Below, piece after piece: positions 1 through 7,799 of a DNA stretch of 64,000 nt. This DNA is from Bacillus sp. SB49. Lineage in GTDB: Bacteria; Bacillota; Bacilli; Bacillales; Halobacillaceae. Position 1 is the stretch's first letter. Every line of letters starts with the position of its first letter. The stretch spans positions 735,001 through 799,000 of the forward strand of contig NZ_CP048117.1 of the NCBI RefSeq assembly GCF_000469135.2, given 5' to 3'. The notes under the pieces are model-generated. The model saw nothing but the letters and a program-made list of their open reading frames with translations, had not been told where the DNA came from and did no database searches. Made by a program: the position numbers and the translations under genes.

Positions 1-890
1 GCGCAGATGCTGGTGCGGAGGAAACGACTGATCAGCAGGGAAATTCTGCCGAATTCCCGGTCACGGTCACAGACGGAAGTGGAGAGGAAGTTACCATCGA
101 AGAGGAGCCGGAGACGATCGTATCCTTAATACCGAGCAACACAGAAATTACATTTGCGCTCGGTCAGGGCGATAAGTTGATTGGTGTCGATACATACAGC
201 AACTATCCGGAGGAAGCAAATGATATAGAAAAAATTGGAGCTCAGGAAATGGATGTGGAGAAGATTTTATCTTTAGATCCGGATCTTGCGCTGGTGACAG
301 ATTTCCACCAGGAGAATAATCGCGATATTCTAGATAAATTCGAAGAATCCGGTATCGACGTTGTTGTTGTCGACAGTGCGGAGTCTTTTGATGCTGTATA
401 TGACCATATCGAACTGCTTGGTGATGTGGAAGGGGCATCCGAAGAAGCGGATGAGCTTGTAGGCGACATGCAGTCCAGCTTGGAAAAGATCAAAGAGAAG
501 GCAGAAGCTGTCGAGGAAAAGAAACGGGTTTGGGTGGAGGTCGCTCCTAGTCCTGATATTTATACAACCGGTACAGGAACCTTCATGAATGAGATGCTGG
601 AGGCGATCCATGCCGAAAATACGGCTGCCGACCAGGAAGGTTGGGTGAAGATGACGGAAGAGGAAGCCGTCCAGAAGAATCCTGATGTCATCATCACCAC
701 TTACGGCTACTATGTCGATAATCCTGAGGAGCAGGTGCTTGACCGAGCGGGATGGGCGGAAGTTCCTGCCGTGAAGCAGGAACAGGTCTTCGATGTGAAT
801 AACGATACGGTGACGCGTCCGGGACCGCGTTTGATCGATGGAGTAGAGACGCTTGGAAAGCTCATTTATCCAGAAGTATTTACTGAATAA
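1..890 (+). CDS. btuF: Cobalamin/cobinamide ABC transporter substrate-binding protein BtuF-like (5' end missing)
   Basis: The reading frame is open from the left edge (first full codon at position 3), so the signal peptide and lipobox lie outside the window. The visible part begins with an acidic linker (ADAGAEETTD) and then the typical start of a periplasmic-binding-protein-like II lobe: a short beta pair, then ETIVSLIPSNTEITFALG and LIGVDTYSNYP. This is the fold of BtuF/FhuD-type helical-backbone receptors. It would bind corrinoid outside the membrane and hand it to the permease encoded next. The C-terminus (RPGPRLIDGVETLGKLIYPEVF) is the usual conserved end of the family. The permease gene starts inside its last 38 bases. 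A siderophore is possible from the fold alone, but the cobinamide genes downstream make a corrinoid much more likely. Confidence 0.9.
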   Translation, partial: ADAGAEETTDQQGNSAEFPVTVTDGSGEEVTIEEEPETIVSLIPSNTEITFALGQGDKLIGVDTYSNYPEEANDIEKIGAQEMDVEKILSLDPDLALVTDFHQENNRDILDKFEESGIDVVVVDSAESFDAVYDHIELLGDVEGASEEADELVGDMQSSLEKIKEKAEAVEEKKRVWVEVAPSPDIYTTGTGTFMNEMLEAIHAENTAADQEGWVKMTEEEAVQKNPDVIITTYGYYVDNPEEQVLDRAGWAEVPAVKQEQVFDVNNDTVTRPGPRLIDGVETLGKLIYPEVFTE

Positions 891-1923
891 GATCGGGTGG
901 ATGTACATCTTGTTGGGAGGGTTCGTACTTGGTGCGACCCTTCTTGGCGTTTTAAACAGCAGTGTCGATTTCCCGATCCCGGTTGTCCTCGATCTTCTGC
1001 TTAATAAAACGCTCGGGATTACTTTGCGGGAAGAGACAGTCGAGAAATCCACCGAACTGATCATTTGGGAAATACGGTTTCCACGGGTACTGCTGGCGCT
1101 TCTCGTAGGTGCTTCCCTTTCCATTGCAGGTGCTGCTTTCCAAGGATTGTTGAGGAACCCGCTGGCTGATCCGTACACAATCGGCGTTTCGTCCGGTTCC
1201 GCCCTCGGTGCTGTATGCGTGCTGTATTTCCAAATTACGATTTCGTTTCTAGGCGAATTCACGCTGCCGGTTGTAGCGATTATCTCCGGATTCATCACGA
1301 TGCTTATCGTCTTCGGGGTGACCCACCTGGCCAATCGAACGCTTGCGATCGAGACGATCATTCTGGCTGGTATTATCGTTAGTTCTTTCATCAGTGCGGT
1401 CATTTCCTTAATCATTGCCTTGAGTTCAAGAGAAGATATGCGGCAGATTCTTTATTGGCTGATGGGGAATGTCGGGATGCGGGGATGGAGTCATGTCCAA
1501 TTGCTTCTTCCGTTTTTCGTCGTTGGGGTCCTGCTTCTCCTGTTCAAAACGCGCGAATTAAATGCGATGGCGCTTGGTGAGGAGTCTGCCGAACACTTGG
1601 GAGTGCACGTGAATCGAGGGAAAGTGATGGTCATCGTCGGCGCATCGCTGTTGACAGGGGCTGCCGTCGCCGTATCCGGACAAATAGGATTCGTCGGACT
1701 GGTCATCCCTCATTTCATCCGAATGCTTGTTGGGCCCAACCACCGCCATGTCCTGCCGTTATCCACGCTTGCCGGCGGTGGTTACCTGATTCTCGCCGAC
1801 TTATTTGCACGGACGATTGTGGCACCGGAAGAATTGCCGATTGGTGTCATCACCGCCCTGATCGGCGCACCGATCTTTGCTTTACTTATGATCAGAGAGC
1901 GATTCAGGAGGAACGAATCATGA
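853..1923 (+). CDS. btuC: Corrinoid ABC transporter permease, FecCD/BtuC family
   Basis: A 356-residue membrane protein of BtuC/FecCD type with about ten hydrophobic segments. The family hallmarks RNPLADPYTIGVSSGSALGA (around residue 95) and GQIGFVGLVIPHFIRM (around residue 275) are present. It forms the dimeric channel for corrinoid import. The start taken is TTG at 853, with GGAG about 9 nt upstream inside btuF; ATG at 901 is an alternative but has poor spacing to its GGGTGG. The stop overlaps the next start as ATGA, pointing to translational coupling. The substrate is inferred from the operon. Confidence 0.92.
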   Translation: MESSFIQKYLLNKIGWMYILLGGFVLGATLLGVLNSSVDFPIPVVLDLLLNKTLGITLREETVEKSTELIIWEIRFPRVLLALLVGASLSIAGAAFQGLLRNPLADPYTIGVSSGSALGAVCVLYFQITISFLGEFTLPVVAIISGFITMLIVFGVTHLANRTLAIETIILAGIIVSSFISAVISLIIALSSREDMRQILYWLMGNVGMRGWSHVQLLLPFFVVGVLLLLFKTRELNAMALGEESAEHLGVHVNRGKVMVIVGASLLTGAAVAVSGQIGFVGLVIPHFIRMLVGPNHRHVLPLSTLAGGGYLILADLFARTIVAPEELPIGVITALIGAPIFALLMIRERFRRNES

Positions 1924-3371
1924 TAATGATGAAAGGTGTATCAGGAGGATATCAAAGCAAACGGATTGTCCATGATATTGATTTGTCGATTGAAACCGGC
2001 CGGTTCTTTACATTGCTTGGTCCGAATGGAAGCGGAAAGACGACCCTGTTTAAATTAATTACAGGGATACTGCCGGCAGCGACGGGAACTATTCAACTGT
2101 TCGGCAGGTCTCTGCATACGTTTTCTCCCCGGGAAAAGGCAAGAATGATGGCTGTGCTCTCCCAGGAATCGTATGTAGAATTCGACTTTACGGTCAGAGA
2201 AATCGTTACGCTTGGAAGATATCCTCATCAACGAGGGTGGTTAAAGCACACGACGAAAGAAGATCTTCGTATCGTGGATGCAGTAATGGAAGAGACGGAT
2301 GTCCGCCGCTATGAGAATCAACCGTTCCGTACCTTGAGCGGTGGAGAAAAACAGCGGGTTCTGCTCGCAAAGGCATTGGCGCAGCAGCCGAAGATCCTTT
2401 TCCTGGATGAGCCGACAAACCATTTAGATATCAAGCATACAGTCGTCATGCTGGAACATTTGAAGAAGCATCAACGGGATCATGATCTGACGATTGTGGC
2501 GATCCTCCACGACCTGAATACGGCCGCGTTGTTCGCAGATGATGTCGGGTTACTGCAGCAAGGGAAACTTGTCGCAACAGGGGATCTGTCCTTGCTGCAG
2601 CAGGAGGATTTATTGCAGGAAGTGTACGATGTTCCTGTCCATCATCATTATCACCCGGAAATACCGAAGTCACAAATCGTGGTAACACCCAATCAGGAGA
2701 CGGGTACGATCCCGGATTATCAAATCATTCAAAATGCAGAATGGATACATCTCCAATTTACCCGGCCGCTTCGGACGATGGCAAACAGCGTCATTGGCGG
2801 TGGTATCGGCTGGTCTACGGACTTTTGTAATTTTTATGTAGATTTATCCTACGACTGCCGGGAACCGGAAACGGATGTCATCAGCTGGATGAAAACAAGA
2901 GGCGTCGATCCCGCTCAAACAATTGGAATGATGACCGCTGTCCATCTGCAGGACTATGTCATCTGTAAAGAAAACGTTCAGGGTATCGGTGTAATGGCTG
3001 TAGTGACGGCAGGAGTCGGTAATGCGGTCGATATTTCTAGAAGAAGAGAACTGGGTGCAATCCAGCCGGGGACGATCAACATTATGGTTTTTGTTGATGC
3101 TCATTTGACAGACGGTGCCCTCGTCAATGCCGTTCAATCCGTGACAGAAGCTAAGGTGAAAGCGTTGGCAGACCGGTCTGTCCTGGATCCAGTGACGGGA
3201 TCGACAGCGACCGGTACATCCACAGATAGTACCGTCGTCGCCTCCACACAGGTAGGGGCACTGACTCCCTATGCCGGCTCAGGGACGGCCGTCGGGCAGG
3301 CAATCGGTACAATTGTCTACCGCGGTGTAAGGGAGTCCCTCGATAAATATGAGAAAAGGGGATCCCGTTGA
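1920..3371 (+). CDS. btuD: Fusion of corrinoid ABC ATPase (BtuD) and adenosylcobinamide amidohydrolase (CbiZ)
   Basis: A 483-residue two-domain protein. Residues 1 to about 250 are an ABC ATPase: Walker A GPNGSGKTT at 34-42, signature LSGGEKQR near 139, Walker B ILFLDEPTNHLD, and a switch His in AILHD. From about residue 265 it matches CbiZ: ADP-like GGGIGWSTDFCNFYVD, TAVHLQDYV, VTAGVGNAVDI and the Gly-rich GTSTDSTVVAST. CbiZ cleaves the aminopropanol side chain of adenosyl-pseudocobalamins/cobinamide, giving adenosylcobyric acid that re-enters the pathway at CbiB. The same fusion is known in Bacillus (YvrA). It couples import to remodelling of salvaged corrinoids. ATG 1920 overlaps the btuC stop, with AGGAGG upstream. 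Confidence 0.9.
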   Translation: MIMMKGVSGGYQSKRIVHDIDLSIETGRFFTLLGPNGSGKTTLFKLITGILPAATGTIQLFGRSLHTFSPREKARMMAVLSQESYVEFDFTVREIVTLGRYPHQRGWLKHTTKEDLRIVDAVMEETDVRRYENQPFRTLSGGEKQRVLLAKALAQQPKILFLDEPTNHLDIKHTVVMLEHLKKHQRDHDLTIVAILHDLNTAALFADDVGLLQQGKLVATGDLSLLQQEDLLQEVYDVPVHHHYHPEIPKSQIVVTPNQETGTIPDYQIIQNAEWIHLQFTRPLRTMANSVIGGGIGWSTDFCNFYVDLSYDCREPETDVISWMKTRGVDPAQTIGMMTAVHLQDYVICKENVQGIGVMAVVTAGVGNAVDISRRRELGAIQPGTINIMVFVDAHLTDGALVNAVQSVTEAKVKALADRSVLDPVTGSTATGTSTDSTVVASTQVGALTPYAGSGTAVGQAIGTIVYRGVRESLDKYEKRGSR

Positions 3372-4330
3372 TGGACTGGCTTTATCACTACTATATTCTG
3401 CTTTTTGCAATAGGACTGGATTTATGGATTGGTGACCCTAAGTGGATTCCCCATCCGGTAATCGGAATCGGAAAGCTTATCGGTCGGCTTGAAGGTAAGT
3501 GGAACAATGGTGAACGTCTTAGGGAGAAGGGTGTAATGCTAGTTATCGTCATCGTAGGAGGGGCTGCAAGTATCAGCTTTGTGTTGATTACTCTGGCGGA
3601 AGCGGTCCATCCGGTTCTGGCTTTTCTGGTGGAAGGGTATATTGTATCTTCCACTATTGCCATCAAAGGGCTTCAGAAGGCCGCTTATGAGGTGCTGGTG
3701 CCTTTAAGCGCCGGGAATATCGAAGCCGCCAGGGAAAAGCTCAGCTGGATCGTAGGCAGGGATACGGAAGCTCTGAATGAAAACGAAGTGACGCGTGGTA
3801 CCGTGGAAACTGTTGCCGAAAATACGGTCGATGCAGTCATTGCCCCAGTTCTTTGGGCACTGATCGGCGGCGGACCGCTTGCGTTCGCCTATCGTGCAGC
3901 AAATACATTGGACTCGATGGTCGGCTATAAGAATGATCGCTACCTTAATTTCGGCTGGGCATCCGCCAGGTTTGATGACATCGTCAATTGGCTGCCTGCA
4001 CGGGTGACAGCGGCAGCCATGTGGATTGGTTCTTTTCATGTCAGAGATTCAAGGCGTAAAAATGGTCTTGTCATCGTACGGCGGGATGCGGCAAAGCATC
4101 CGAGCCCGAATGCCGGATTTCCGGAAGCTATGTGTGCCGGGCTTCTCGGTGTCCGTCTCGGAGGTGTGAATTTCTATGAAGGGATTCCTTCTTACCGTGC
4201 AGAGCTTGGAACAGCAGGAAGGAAGCTGAAGGCGGCGGACATATTAATAACCGTTCGGTATATGCACGGTACATGGGTGGTGGTGTTGGCACTTGTTGGT
4301 ATAGTCATTGGTATCACTCACTATTTCTGA
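3371..4330 (+). CDS. cbiB: Adenosylcobinamide-phosphate synthase CbiB
   Basis: A 319-residue integral membrane protein. It carries CbiB marks: DLWIGDPKWIPHPVIGIGK at the N-terminus, RDTEALNENEVTRGTVETVAENTVDAV in the middle, AYRAANTLDSMVGYKNDRY and PSPNAGFPEAMCAGLLGVRLGG. It joins (R)-1-amino-2-propanol phosphate, made by the next gene product, to adenosylcobyric acid, the product of CbiZ. ATG 3371 is preferred over TTG 3368 because of its distance to AAAAGGGG; it overlaps the btuD-cbiZ stop by one base. Confidence 0.93.
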   Translation: MDWLYHYYILLFAIGLDLWIGDPKWIPHPVIGIGKLIGRLEGKWNNGERLREKGVMLVIVIVGGAASISFVLITLAEAVHPVLAFLVEGYIVSSTIAIKGLQKAAYEVLVPLSAGNIEAAREKLSWIVGRDTEALNENEVTRGTVETVAENTVDAVIAPVLWALIGGGPLAFAYRAANTLDSMVGYKNDRYLNFGWASARFDDIVNWLPARVTAAAMWIGSFHVRDSRRKNGLVIVRRDAAKHPSPNAGFPEAMCAGLLGVRLGGVNFYEGIPSYRAELGTAGRKLKAADILITVRYMHGTWVVVLALVGIVIGITHYF

Positions 4331-4348
4331 TAGAGGGAGAGGAAAAGG

Positions 4349-5416
4349 ATGAAAGAATGGCCGGAACACGGCGGGAATCCGTTAAAAATAATGCAACGAT
4401 ATGATATGGGGGAAAAGAAGGTGATGGACTTCAGTGCAAATCTAAATCCGCTGGGACCACCGCCCGATCTTTCTCTGGCTGCCGCATTCCGTACCTTGGA
4501 TGTCTATCCCGATCCTGATTACCGCAGCGAAGTGCAGGAGCTTGCCGATGCGCTCTTGGTCGAACCGGACATGATTCGCCTTACTAACGGAGGAGCAGAA
4601 GCGATTTTCCTCGTGGCACATCTGTTTGCGGGTAAATCCGCGCTGATCATCGAGCCGGCATTCTCCGAGTATGCACGAGCATGTGAAGCATATCAAATAG
4701 ATGTGACGCGTCTTAATTTAAAAGAGGATTTTGGTTTTCCCGTGCAGGAAGTGCTGACAGCGATCCCACAAACAGACCTGCTTTTTCTTTGTCGACCTAA
4801 TAATCCTACGGGTACAATAATCCCGATTGATCCGCTCATACAAATGCTTGAAGAAGCGGAAAAGTCCGAGGTGACAGTGGTGGTCGATGAGGCCTTTGTT
4901 CACTTCCTTCCGCTGGAGGAACAAAATATCCTCCCGTTAATGGAGCGTTTTCCAAACTTGATTATCCTGCGTTCCTTGACGAAAATCTATGCGGTTCCGG
5001 GTCTTCGCCTTGGGTACATAGTGGCCCAACCCGAACAAATCAAGCGGGTTGCCGGGGTGCAGATCCCATGGAGTGTAAACGGAGTGGTTGCTTCTTTACT
5101 GCCCGATCTGCTCGCTCGAACCGACTATATACATAAAACCCGCCGTTTCGTACAGGAAGAGCGGGAGCGATTAGTGATTTCTTTGCATGAACTTGGATTT
5201 ACGGTTTCACCATCTGTTTCTAATTTCTATCTGTTGAAGGATGCATCCGCGGCAAATTCCGACCCTTTGTTCGTTTATCTGGTTAAGAATGGAATCATTC
5301 CGCGTCACACCCATACGTTTTCCGGACTGGAAGGAATGTATATAAGGCTGGCTGTAAGAAAGAAGGAAGAAAACGATCGACTGTTGGAGGTGCTGGCAGC
5401 TTGGAAGGGACAGTGA
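4349..5416 (+). CDS. cobD: L-threonine-O-3-phosphate decarboxylase CobD (PLP fold type I)
   Basis: A 355-residue aminotransferase-fold protein. Visible marks are DFSANLNPLGPP near the N-terminus, CRPNNPTGTIIP, VVDEAFVHF, the PLP lysine in RSLTKIYAVPGLRLGY, and a C-terminal Arg in YIRLAVR. Alone it could be read as histidinol-phosphate aminotransferase, but its place between cbiB and cobU and the SANLNPLGPP start fit CobD, which makes aminopropanol phosphate for CbiB. ATG 4349 follows GGGAGAGGAAAAGG. The last 16 bases overlap cobU. Confidence 0.88.
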   Translation: MKEWPEHGGNPLKIMQRYDMGEKKVMDFSANLNPLGPPPDLSLAAAFRTLDVYPDPDYRSEVQELADALLVEPDMIRLTNGGAEAIFLVAHLFAGKSALIIEPAFSEYARACEAYQIDVTRLNLKEDFGFPVQEVLTAIPQTDLLFLCRPNNPTGTIIPIDPLIQMLEEAEKSEVTVVVDEAFVHFLPLEEQNILPLMERFPNLIILRSLTKIYAVPGLRLGYIVAQPEQIKRVAGVQIPWSVNGVVASLLPDLLARTDYIHKTRRFVQEERERLVISLHELGFTVSPSVSNFYLLKDASAANSDPLFVYLVKNGIIPRHTHTFSGLEGMYIRLAVRKKEENDRLLEVLAAWKGQ

Positions 5417-5940
5417 CGTTCGTTTCTGGAGGCGCCCGTTCCGGCAAGAGCGCTTTTGCTGAGAGCAGGGCGAAGGTTAAATCCAGCACAGGAAAGCTTA
5501 TTTATGTTGCGACAGCTGAAGTAGTGGATGAAGAAATGGAAGACCGGATTATACGGCACCGCAAAGATCGTGGGATAGAGTGGCGCACTATGGAAGCGCC
5601 GGTTCATATAGCAGGGGACTTAATGAATGTGGAAGAGGGTTCTGCTGTGCTGATTGATTGTGTCACCATATGGGTCAGTCATTTAATGTATGACGAAAAG
5701 GAGGACCTGGGCATGATTCTGGAAAAGGTTAAGGAACTGCTGCGAATCGGTCGTGAGAAGCGGCTGCAGCTTATCTTCGTATCCAACGATGTCAATGAGG
5801 GAACTCCGGTGCAGGAATCTTCTGTCATGGAATACATAAGAACCCTTCAGGACGTGCACCAGCTCCTGGCAGCTAAAGCCGATGAAGCGTTTCAGGTCAT
5901 TTCCGGCATCCCTCTTTCCTGGAAAGAAGGAATAGGTTGA
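5401..5940 (+). CDS. cobU: Adenosylcobinamide kinase / adenosylcobinamide-phosphate guanylyltransferase CobU
   Basis: A 179-residue cytoplasmic enzyme with the CobU P-loop GGARSGKSAFAE at residues 9-20, then a YVATAEVVDEEMEDRI strand-helix, RHRKDRGIEW with the His that takes GMP, and a Walker-B-like VLIDCVTIWVSHLM. It phosphorylates adenosylcobinamide and adds GMP to give AdoCbi-GDP for CobS. The TTG start at 5401 lies within cobD, preceded by GGAGG. The length is normal for the family. Confidence 0.93.
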   Translation: MEGTVTFVSGGARSGKSAFAESRAKVKSSTGKLIYVATAEVVDEEMEDRIIRHRKDRGIEWRTMEAPVHIAGDLMNVEEGSAVLIDCVTIWVSHLMYDEKEDLGMILEKVKELLRIGREKRLQLIFVSNDVNEGTPVQESSVMEYIRTLQDVHQLLAAKADEAFQVISGIPLSWKEGIG

Positions 5941-6704
5941 AGACGGGCGTTTACGGTTTGATTCTCGCCATTCAGTTTTTGACGCGTATTCCGCTTACCA
6001 TCGAATGTCCATGGGAACAAAGGACAATCAAAAGCGCTCTTCGATCTTATGGAATCGCAGGTTTCATCATTGGTATGCTGCTCGCAGCCCTATGGTGGGG
6101 GACGGTGCTCTACTTTCCTATATGGTTTGGCGGGCTGGCGGTCATTTCCCTGTGGGTATATGTATCCGGCGGCCTTCATCTCGACGGGCTGATGGATGCA
6201 GCAGATGCGAAAGGATCCAACAAGCCACTGGAAGGTAAATGGGAGATCATGAAAGATCCCCACGTTGGGAGTTTCGGGATATTAGCGCTCGTTTTCCATC
6301 TGGCATGGAAAACAAGCTTCATCTTCGGCCTGTTCGTTTATGGACTTGATAAGAATCTGCTCTTTTCTATCTTCTTCATCCCTGCGTTAAGCAGAGCAGC
6401 GGCATTGATCGTTCTGTATCAGCTTCCATTGATGCGGGAGAAGGGTCTCGCTTTCGAGTGGAAGAAACATATGGACCGAAGGGATGTCATCATAGGTGTA
6501 GGTGTCGTTGTATGTGTGGGAGCGTTATCCATTTGGACGATCGTTCTCATGGCAGCTTATGCCGTCTACTACTTTATCTTACGTTGGTGGATTGTCAGGA
6601 ACTTCCGTGGCGTAAATGGAGATTTAATCGGATTAACGATAGAGGGGGGAGAATTATGGGGGCTGTTCGTACTTTGGATTTGTATGTGGTTCGTCATGGG
6701 CTGA
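5937..6704 (+). CDS. cobS: Adenosylcobinamide-GDP ribazoletransferase (cobalamin synthase) CobS
   Basis: A 255-residue polytopic membrane enzyme. Family marks are QFLTRIPL at the N-terminus, GGLHLDGLMDAADA (metal/phosphate site) and MKDPHVGSFG. It joins AdoCbi-GDP and alpha-ribazole (phosphate) to give adenosylcobalamin (phosphate). The start is TTG 5937, overlapping the cobU stop by 4 nt, with GAAAGAAGGAATAGG upstream. The 3' end overlaps cobC by 49 nt. Confidence 0.92.
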   Translation: MKTGVYGLILAIQFLTRIPLTIECPWEQRTIKSALRSYGIAGFIIGMLLAALWWGTVLYFPIWFGGLAVISLWVYVSGGLHLDGLMDAADAKGSNKPLEGKWEIMKDPHVGSFGILALVFHLAWKTSFIFGLFVYGLDKNLLFSIFFIPALSRAAALIVLYQLPLMREKGLAFEWKKHMDRRDVIIGVGVVVCVGALSIWTIVLMAAYAVYYFILRWWIVRNFRGVNGDLIGLTIEGGELWGLFVLWICMWFVMG

Positions 6705-7294
6705 CGAAGGCAAATATAGAGAAGCGCTATATCGGCCATTTGGACGAACCGGTAATGGAAGAGCGGATGGAAGAGATGTTTGAGTTGAAAAAAAGCTTAT
6801 CCACGGTCGCTTTTGATGCCTGCTTCACAAGTGACAGGAGGCGCTGCCTGCAGACCCTCCACTATTTAAGGCCGGATCTGCAAGGGTGGAAGGACGTCCG
6901 TCTTCGTGAGATATCATTCGGAAAATGGGAGGGGAAAAGACACGAAGACCTTGTCCAGGATCCTTCTTATCAGAGGTGGTTAAAAGATTGGCAGAATACC
7001 GGTCCTGACGGAGGAGAACGATTTCCTGAGTTCCACGATCGGGTGGGTGTTTTTTTAAAGGAAATGGTTTCATCTTCTTATGATCAGATTCTTCTCGTTA
7101 CGCATGGGGGAGTTATTCGTTCTTTATATCAACACCTTCATCCGGAAGCATCCTTCTGGGATATAAGTCCGCCACACGGAAAAGGCTGCTATTTTAGAGT
7201 TAGTAAATCAGAGGAGGGATGGTCATGCACGTCGTGGTCGGAGGTGCCTGTTCAGGAAAACGAAAATACGTCCGAGAACACTTCCCTTCTTTAA
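6656..7294 (+). CDS. cobC: Alpha-ribazole phosphatase, histidine phosphatase family
   Basis: A 212-residue histidine phosphatase. RHG is in LYVVRHGLTKAN at the N-terminus, with the partner residues in FTSDRRRCLQT, the acid in FGKWEGKRHEDL, and VTHGGVIRSL. In this operon it most likely removes the phosphate from alpha-ribazole-5'-phosphate or adenosylcobalamin-5'-phosphate. The frame is open farther upstream, but ATG 6656 directly follows AGAGGGGGGAGAATT and starts the conserved fold, so upstream codons are read-through inside cobS. Confidence 0.88.
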   Translation: MGAVRTLDLYVVRHGLTKANIEKRYIGHLDEPVMEERMEEMFELKKSLSTVAFDACFTSDRRRCLQTLHYLRPDLQGWKDVRLREISFGKWEGKRHEDLVQDPSYQRWLKDWQNTGPDGGERFPEFHDRVGVFLKEMVSSSYDQILLVTHGGVIRSLYQHLHPEASFWDISPPHGKGCYFRVSKSEEGWSCTSWSEVPVQENENTSENTSLL

Positions 7295-7638
7295 ATTGGG
7301 TGAGTGCTTATGAATCCCGGCAATGGTGTGAATGGAAGACTGTGCATGACGGGACGCTTGTTCTCGAAGGGTTCGAGGTATGGATCAGAGAAGCCCTTCA
7401 GCAAGGAATGACGCTGGAGGAGGTAAAGAAACTTTTTTTCACCTTCGTCGAGGACGTCAGGCATGCCGGACGTTCGGTCGTATTTATCCTTTTGGAGACA
7501 GGTCGGGGGATTGTCCCAATGGAGAAACTGGACAGAGATGGAAGGGATTTGTTAGGCTGGCTGACTCAGAAGTTGACAGGAAACGCGGATGAAGTGACCT
7601 ATTGCTGGCACGGTTTGTGGACGACGCTCAAAGCATGA
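7225..7638 (+). CDS. Short CobU-like P-loop protein
   Basis: A 137-residue protein that begins MHVVVGGACSGKRKYV, a CobU-type P-loop, and continues with LVLEGFEVWIREALQQG, matching the CobU Walker-B strand (DCVTIWV in the real CobU), then VVFILLETGRGIVPMEKLDRDGRDLLGWL, like the CobU GxGxVP/R..RD segment. It lacks the kinase/guanylyl-accepting HRxxR..W segment of CobU. It is the last gene of the B12 salvage operon. ATG 7225 is preferred over ATG 7219, which sits too near the GAGGAGG. A structural or regulatory role in salvage is possible; the function is unknown. Confidence 0.7.
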   Translation: MHVVVGGACSGKRKYVREHFPSLNWVSAYESRQWCEWKTVHDGTLVLEGFEVWIREALQQGMTLEEVKKLFFTFVEDVRHAGRSVVFILLETGRGIVPMEKLDRDGRDLLGWLTQKLTGNADEVTYCWHGLWTTLKA

Positions 7639-7722
7639 CACCCATGACGGTGTCATTGGAAAGCTTATGCGTCTTGCAGGAGTCGATGCTCCATCATGGA
7701 AACAAAAGGGAACAGGAATAGA

Positions 7723-7758
7723 AAAACGCACCAAAAGCGCGGGCTTTTGGTGCGTTTT
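7723..7758. terminator. Bidirectional intrinsic terminator between the cob operon and brnQ
   Basis: A perfect 16-bp stem, AAAACGCACCAAAAGC (7723-7738) and its complement at 7743-7758, with a 4-nt loop. T-rich ends on both strands suit the two converging transcripts. Confidence 0.9.
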
Positions 7759-7799
7759 GTTTCTTTAAGATAAACCTTTTCTTCCGTAAAGTTGGATGG

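Noticed and set aside
330-1415. A 361-codon open frame on the minus strand
   Set aside because: It lies antisense across btuF and btuC, both of which have clear family motifs; its translation is low-complexity Ser/Thr/Arg-rich without any domain, typical of a shadow frame.
7636-7655. Hairpin TGACACC/GGTGTCA at the end of the cob operon
   Set aside because: Short stem and no T run; the strong 16-bp terminator at 7723-7758 explains termination.
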